In this document: piece by piece, positions 59,204 to 64,000 of the stretch
How positions within the stretch are numbered: position 1 is the first letter of the stretch
Layout: the number at the start of each line of letters is the position of its first letter
Assembly: GCF_036416795.1 (NCBI RefSeq)
Contig: NZ_CP143867.1
Coordinates: 2,341,001-2,405,000, forward strand
DNA from: Bacteroides sp. MSB163
GTDB lineage: Bacteria > Bacteroidota > Bacteroidia > Bacteroidales > Bacteroidaceae
DNA: 64,000 nt
Reading direction: 5' to 3'
Program-made: the position numbers and the translations under genes
Notes under the pieces: generated by a model
What the model was told of the DNA's origin: nothing
The model's database searches: none
Seen by the model: only the letters and a program-made list of their open reading frames with translations

Positions 59204-59677
59204 ATGGCTAATTGGCTTTCTATACAAGCAGCTGCCGAAAAATACGGCGTATCTGAGGAGTTAATCCGGGAAAGGATTCGGCTCAATTATTTGACAATCT
59301 CTTCTTTAAAGAGGGATCCTTTTGAAGATCCGGACCCACTGGTGGATACTGACGAACTCGATAGAGCTCTTGAATTAAAATCGATACAATCCTATCCTGA
59401 CGATGAAACTATTGAGCGAATTCCGAGAGGGCATTTAGACTGGATTTACCAGGAGAATTCCCGATTAGCAAAAAGGAATGATGATCTGCGGGAGGAGAAT
59501 TATTTGCATGTTCAGTGGGAGGCTAAGCTAAAAGCTGATTTAGATAAAATGATAGAGCTTACCGATCGTTTGAACTCGTTGCACCAGAAAATAGTGGAAG
59601 ACTATAAGTCTACGCTCAGTAGCCGATTTGAATTTTGGCCTTCTTTCTGGCATTTACTCTTCTCCAAAAAGAAATAA
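59204..59677 (+). CDS. Helix-turn-helix protein with coiled coil
   Basis: This small cytoplasmic protein of 157 residues has an N-terminal HTH-like segment (MANWLSIQAAAEKYGVSEEL, residues 1-27) of the MerR/excisionase type. An acidic linker and a coiled coil (about residues 85-135, YQENSRLAKRNDDLREENY and onward) follow. The tail FWPSFWHLLFSKKK is hydrophobic and could touch membrane or a partner. I do not recognise a named family. The ATG at 59204 gives the HTH at the very start; an earlier frame start at 59174 overlaps the leader. It lies 59 nt after the RNA candidate and has its own terminator. Confidence 0.7.
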   Translation: MANWLSIQAAAEKYGVSEELIRERIRLNYLTISSLKRDPFEDPDPLVDTDELDRALELKSIQSYPDDETIERIPRGHLDWIYQENSRLAKRNDDLREENYLHVQWEAKLKADLDKMIELTDRLNSLHQKIVEDYKSTLSSRFEFWPSFWHLLFSKKK

Positions 59678-59751
59678 AGACCTAACTTGATAACTAATAC
59701 CTCATCTAACCAGTATATATTGTTTTTTTTATCCTTTTCATCTTGTGAGTA

Positions 59752-59784
59752 CGGAGTTTCGTGAGGAGCTCCGTCTTTTTTTGT
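59752..59784 (+). terminator. Terminator before the rRNA operon
   Basis: ACGGAG (59752-59757) pairs with CTCCGT (59770-59775), with extra AGTTT/AGGAGC pairing, followed by CTTTTTTTG. Confidence 0.8.
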
Positions 59785-60112
59785 ATGCCCTCCCTTTCTA
59801 TTTCTATTCATTTCTCCTTCTCCCGGGAGGAGGAGTACCCCGTAGGGGGGAGGTGGTAGGTGAGCTCATCTTTCTTTTCTTACCTGTCAGCCCCTTCTTC
59901 CCCTGTTCTTTTCTTTTCCTCGTACCCGCATATCCCTATTTTCCCTCTTTCCCGCCTCCGTCTACGCGCACATGTTACGCGCACGTATATATATAATGTA
60001 TCCCCTTCCACCCCCTTTCATACTTCCTTTCAAATTTATGTTCTACAACATCCTTATCAATCAGCCATTTACGAAATTGTTTCAGAAATATGGTGAAAAA
60101 GTGATAGATATA

Positions 60113-60144
60113 TTTGGATTGAATCGTAATATGCCCTACTTTTG
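60113..60144 (+). promoter_or_regulatory. rRNA promoter P1
   Basis: TTTG (60113-60116), a 20-nt spacer and TACTTTTG (60137-60144), followed by CATCCGCTTTCC as in P2 and P3. Confidence 0.8.
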
Positions 60145-60292
60145 CATCCGCTTTCCAAGAGACGGTAAGCCTTGCAATTGACATTCTGACAGAAACGGCG
60201 TAGGAACTCCACCGTTTTTCTTTTCTTTGGGCTTAATTCCAACCAAGAATACAGCATTTTAAAAGAAAAAAGAAAAAAAACTTCCGGAAACA

Positions 60293-60325
60293 TTTGGAAG
60301 ATATGTGATAAAGTTCTTACCTTTG
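60293..60325 (+). promoter_or_regulatory. rRNA promoter P2
   Basis: TTTG (60293-60296), a 21-nt spacer and TACCTTTG (60318-60325), preceded by an A-rich AAAAGAAAAAAAACTTC stretch that could act as an UP-like element. The initial transcribed sequence CGCCCGCTTTCC matches P1 and P3. Confidence 0.85.
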
Positions 60326-60475
60326 CGCCCGCTTTCCAAACGAAGGCAATCGATAATTGACTTGCTGATTAGGAAACCGGTGTTGTTAAGAACTCCTTTC
60401 TCTTTCCTCTTTTATCTCCCTTTCGCAAAGAGAGACGACGAGAAAAAGAAAAAAGAAAAAAAACTTCTGAAATTA

Positions 60476-60508
60476 TTTGGAAGATATGCTTAAAAGTTCT
60501 TACCTTTG
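60476..60508 (+). promoter_or_regulatory. rRNA promoter P3
   Basis: TTTG (60476-60479), a 21-nt spacer and TACCTTTG (60501-60508), again with the A-rich upstream stretch and CATCCGCTTTCT downstream. Its core and upstream region are near copies of P2. Confidence 0.85.
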
Positions 60509-60766
60509 CATCCGCTTTCTGAAAAGAAAAGCAGTTTTGAAAAGAAGCGATCTTTGAAGAATTTACATAAACAATACAAGTAGTACAAGAGCAGAATGCT
60601 ACAATGGTTAGTAATGAATAATTAATAACCAAGCGTACATTCTGGGTATAAAAAAAAGAACCGTCAAGTAACTTATATATATAGGTAATTTGAAGACTTT
60701 TAATAAACCGAGCGTCCTGAACAGAGCAAAATCACTAGTATTCTTACTAGTAATAACAATACTTTT

Positions 60767-62290
<1,524 letters not shown>

Positions 62291-62445
62291 TGGAGCGGCG
62301 CTCAAATTCAATTAAACGATTGAAACAAATATTAGAGGTTGGTTCTTTTGTGATACTTCCATTAGAACCTCTTGGACTACGCGTAGTTGTTTATATAATA
62401 TAAGAGAAAGAAGAAGCCGAGCCGCAAGGCGAGGGTTTGACTGAC
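62291..62445 (+). other. 16S-23S spacer, 5' part
   Basis: The spacer between 16S and tRNA-Ile holds a stem AGAGGTT (62334-62340) with AACCTCT (62366-62372), probably involved in processing. No coding potential. Confidence 0.6.
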
Positions 62446-62519
62446 AGTCCTATAGCTCAGTTGGTTAGAGCGCTACACTGATAATGTAGAGGTCGGCAGT
62501 TCAACTCTGCCTGGGACTA
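62446..62519 (+). tRNA. tRNA-Ile (anticodon GAT)
   Basis: A 74-nt cloverleaf without an encoded CCA. The acceptor AGTCCTA pairs with TGGGACT, with discriminator A. The anticodon stem CTACA/TGTAG carries the loop CTGATAA with GAT. The T arm has the GTTCAACTC loop region. It is the usual first tRNA of the ribosomal spacer. Confidence 0.95.
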
Positions 62520-62525
62520 CTCTTT

Positions 62526-62597
62526 AAGTAATTACAAATTATGAATAAAAATTACTCCGTTCGGACTTGTAGTTGTTATTTAGTAATTCGTAATTAA
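62526..62597. repeat. Palindromic A/T-rich spacer repeat
   Basis: AATTACAAATTATGAAT at the left and AATTCGTAATT at the right form an inverted pair between the two tRNA genes, similar to the repeat at 38146-38243. Confidence 0.5.
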
Positions 62598-62601
62598 AAG
62601 G

Positions 62602-62675
62602 GGGGGATTAGCTCAGCTGGCTAGAGCACCTGCTTTGCACGCAGGGGGTCAACGGTTCGAATCCGTTATTCTCCA
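62602..62675 (+). tRNA. tRNA-Ala (anticodon TGC)
   Basis: A 74-nt cloverleaf without an encoded CCA. The acceptor GGGGGAT pairs with ATTCTCC (two G-U pairs), with discriminator A. The anticodon stem CCTGC/GCAGG carries the loop TTTGCAC with TGC. It follows tRNA-Ile in the standard Ile-Ala order. Confidence 0.95.
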
Positions 62676-62775
62676 CTCTACCTTTTCTAGGTAATCGATC
62701 TTTGACATGATGTACAAAAAAAAGTAAAGTTATAACAAGCTGAAAGTATATATCGAGCCATACGGCTAGGTAAGA

Positions 62776-64000
62776 CTAAAAGTAAGTAAGGGCGCATGGC
62801 GGATGCCTTGGCTCTCGGAGGCGATGAAGGACGTGATAAGCTGCGATAAGCCGCGGGTAGGTGCAAATAACCTTTGATCCGCGGATTTCCGAATGGGACA
62901 ACCCAATATCTTGAAGAGATATTATCCATCTAATGATGGAGGCGAACGCAGGGAACTGAAACATCTTAGTACCTGTAGGAATAGAAAATAAATAATGATT
63001 CCCCTAGTAGTGGCGAGCGAACGGGGAACAGCCCAAACCATATGTGTTACGGCATGTATGGGGTTGTAGGACCACGTCGTGGGACGACAGTTAGTGAGTA
63101 GAATGATCTGGAAAGTTCAGTCATAGACGGTGATAACCCGGTATACTAAGCTAACTTAACCCTAGTGGTATCCTGAGTAGCGCGGGACACGAGGAATCTT
63201 GCGTGAATCTGCCGGGACCATCCGGTAAGGCTAAATACTCCCGAGAGACCGATAGCGAACCAGTACTGTGAAGGAAAGGTGAAAAGCACTTCGAACAGAA
63301 GAGTGAAATAGTCCCTGAAACCATGCGCCTACAAGCGGTCGGAGCAGCTTTTAGCTGTGACGGCGTGCCTTTTGCATAATGAACCTACGAGTTACTTTTT
63401 CCGGCAAGGTTAAGGATCTTGAGATCTGCAGCCGAAGCGAAAGCGAGTCTTAATAGGGCGGATAGTCGGAAGGAGTAGACGCGAAACCAAGTGATCTACC
63501 CTTGGCCAGGTTGAAGGACAGGTAACACTGTCTGGAGGACCGAACCGATAAGCGTTGAAAAGCTTCCGGATGAGCTGAGGGTGGGGGTGAAAGGCTAATC
63601 AAACTTGGAGATAGCTCGTACTCCCCGAAATGCATTTAGGTGCAGCCTTGATTTATACTAATATGAGGTAGAGCGACTGATAAGATGCGAGGGCTTCGCC
63701 GCCTATCAAGTCTTGACAAACTCCGAATGCGTATTAGTTCTATATCAGGAGTGAGGGCATGGGTGCTAAGGTCCATGTCCTAAAGGAGAACAATCCGGAC
63801 CATCAGCTAAGGTCCCGAAATAATTGCTAAGTTGATCTAACGAAGTCAGATTGCTAAGACAGCTAGGATGTTGGCTTGGAAGCAGCCATTCATTTAAAGA
63901 GTGCGTAACAGCTCACTAGTCGAGGAGTTTGGCGTGGATAATAATCGGGCATAAGCAATTTACCGAAGCTATGGGATGTTTATACATCGGTAGGGGAGCA
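62776..64000 (+). rRNA. rrl: 23S ribosomal RNA, 5' part (runs off the window)
   Basis: The first about 1225 nt of 23S. The start is placed by alignment of GGCGGATGCCTTGG with the E. coli 5' region. GGCGATGAAGGACGTG and TAGTGGCGAGCGAACGGG are characteristic, as is GGTGAAAAGCAC further in. The 3' part and 5S lie outside the window. Confidence 0.96.

Larger units (their letters stand above)
59678..60766. other. rRNA operon upstream and leader region
   Basis: This non-coding stretch contains a terminator and then a pyrimidine-rich stretch (59776-60000). Short hairpins such as CTCCCGGGAG (about 59818-59827) and TACCCC/GGGG lie inside that stretch. Three tandem promoters follow (60113-60508), then a roughly 250-nt leader before 16S. 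Short open frames here are repeat-driven or C/T-rich and not believed. Confidence 0.75.

Noticed and set aside
59745..59996. 83-codon frame before the rRNA operon
   Set aside because: It is Phe/Pro/Leu/Tyr-rich from the pyrimidine tract and overlaps a terminator.

Overview
The window comes from a Bacteroides chromosome. The evidence is the rpoC-str-S10-spc-alpha gene order, promoters of the Bacteroidales type (TTTG, about 20 nt, TAnnTTTG), very few Shine-Dalgarno sequences, and a Bacteroidota-type 16S gene. The variable segment of the 16S gene resembles the B. cellulosilyticus/B. intestinalis clade as I remember it. That species-level placement is inference and no search was run.

Layout. (1) Positions 1-21000 are housekeeping: the 3' half of rpoC, a DUF3467 gene, rpsL-rpsG-fusA, then the fused S10-spc-alpha cluster from rpsJ to rplQ, including secY, map, infA, rpmJ and rpoA. 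(2) 21000-25050 holds three poorly characterised proteins and a membrane-anchored MutS-like ATPase. (3) 25160-31610 is a complete histidine-degradation operon, hutU-ftcD-hutI-fchA-hutH, yielding glutamate and methenyl-tetrahydrofolate. (4) 31770-38540 is a TetR-controlled tripartite RND efflux operon ending in a small PII-like partner. (5) 38660-42510 is an SGNH-SGNH-MBOAT cassette, probably for O-acylation of an exported glycan. (6) 42545-44875 is a GH20 hexosaminidase lipoprotein, followed by 1.4 kb of non-coding DNA with a 22-bp tandem array. (7) 46330-53180 is an AraC regulator divergent from a second RND pump operon. (8) 53270-56400 holds a thioredoxin-like lipoprotein, a MATE transporter and a secreted SGNH hydrolase. 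(9) 56400-58810 is a compact divergent HU-like/VapE module. (10) 58920-59680 holds a promoter, a strongly structured RNA candidate and a small helix-turn-helix/coiled-coil protein. (11) 59750-64000 is an rRNA operon with three tandem promoters, 16S, tRNA-Ile(GAT), tRNA-Ala(TGC) and the start of 23S.

The most interesting part is 56400-59200. The HU-like and VapE-like genes diverge from a control region with 22-bp repeats, a 21-bp inverted repeat and two promoters. Near-matching 52-nt hairpins close the module at both ends. The vapE reading frame lacks an ATG, but an upstream ATG leads into a perfect A-AAA-AAG slippery site whose -1 frame is exactly the vapE frame. Next to it lies a candidate structured RNA with two mutually exclusive foldings. 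A second 22-bp-period array lies at 45600-45753. Three related hairpin repeats sit inside operons, between hutU/ftcD, between the first efflux adaptor and pump, and between the second pump and its outer-membrane partner.
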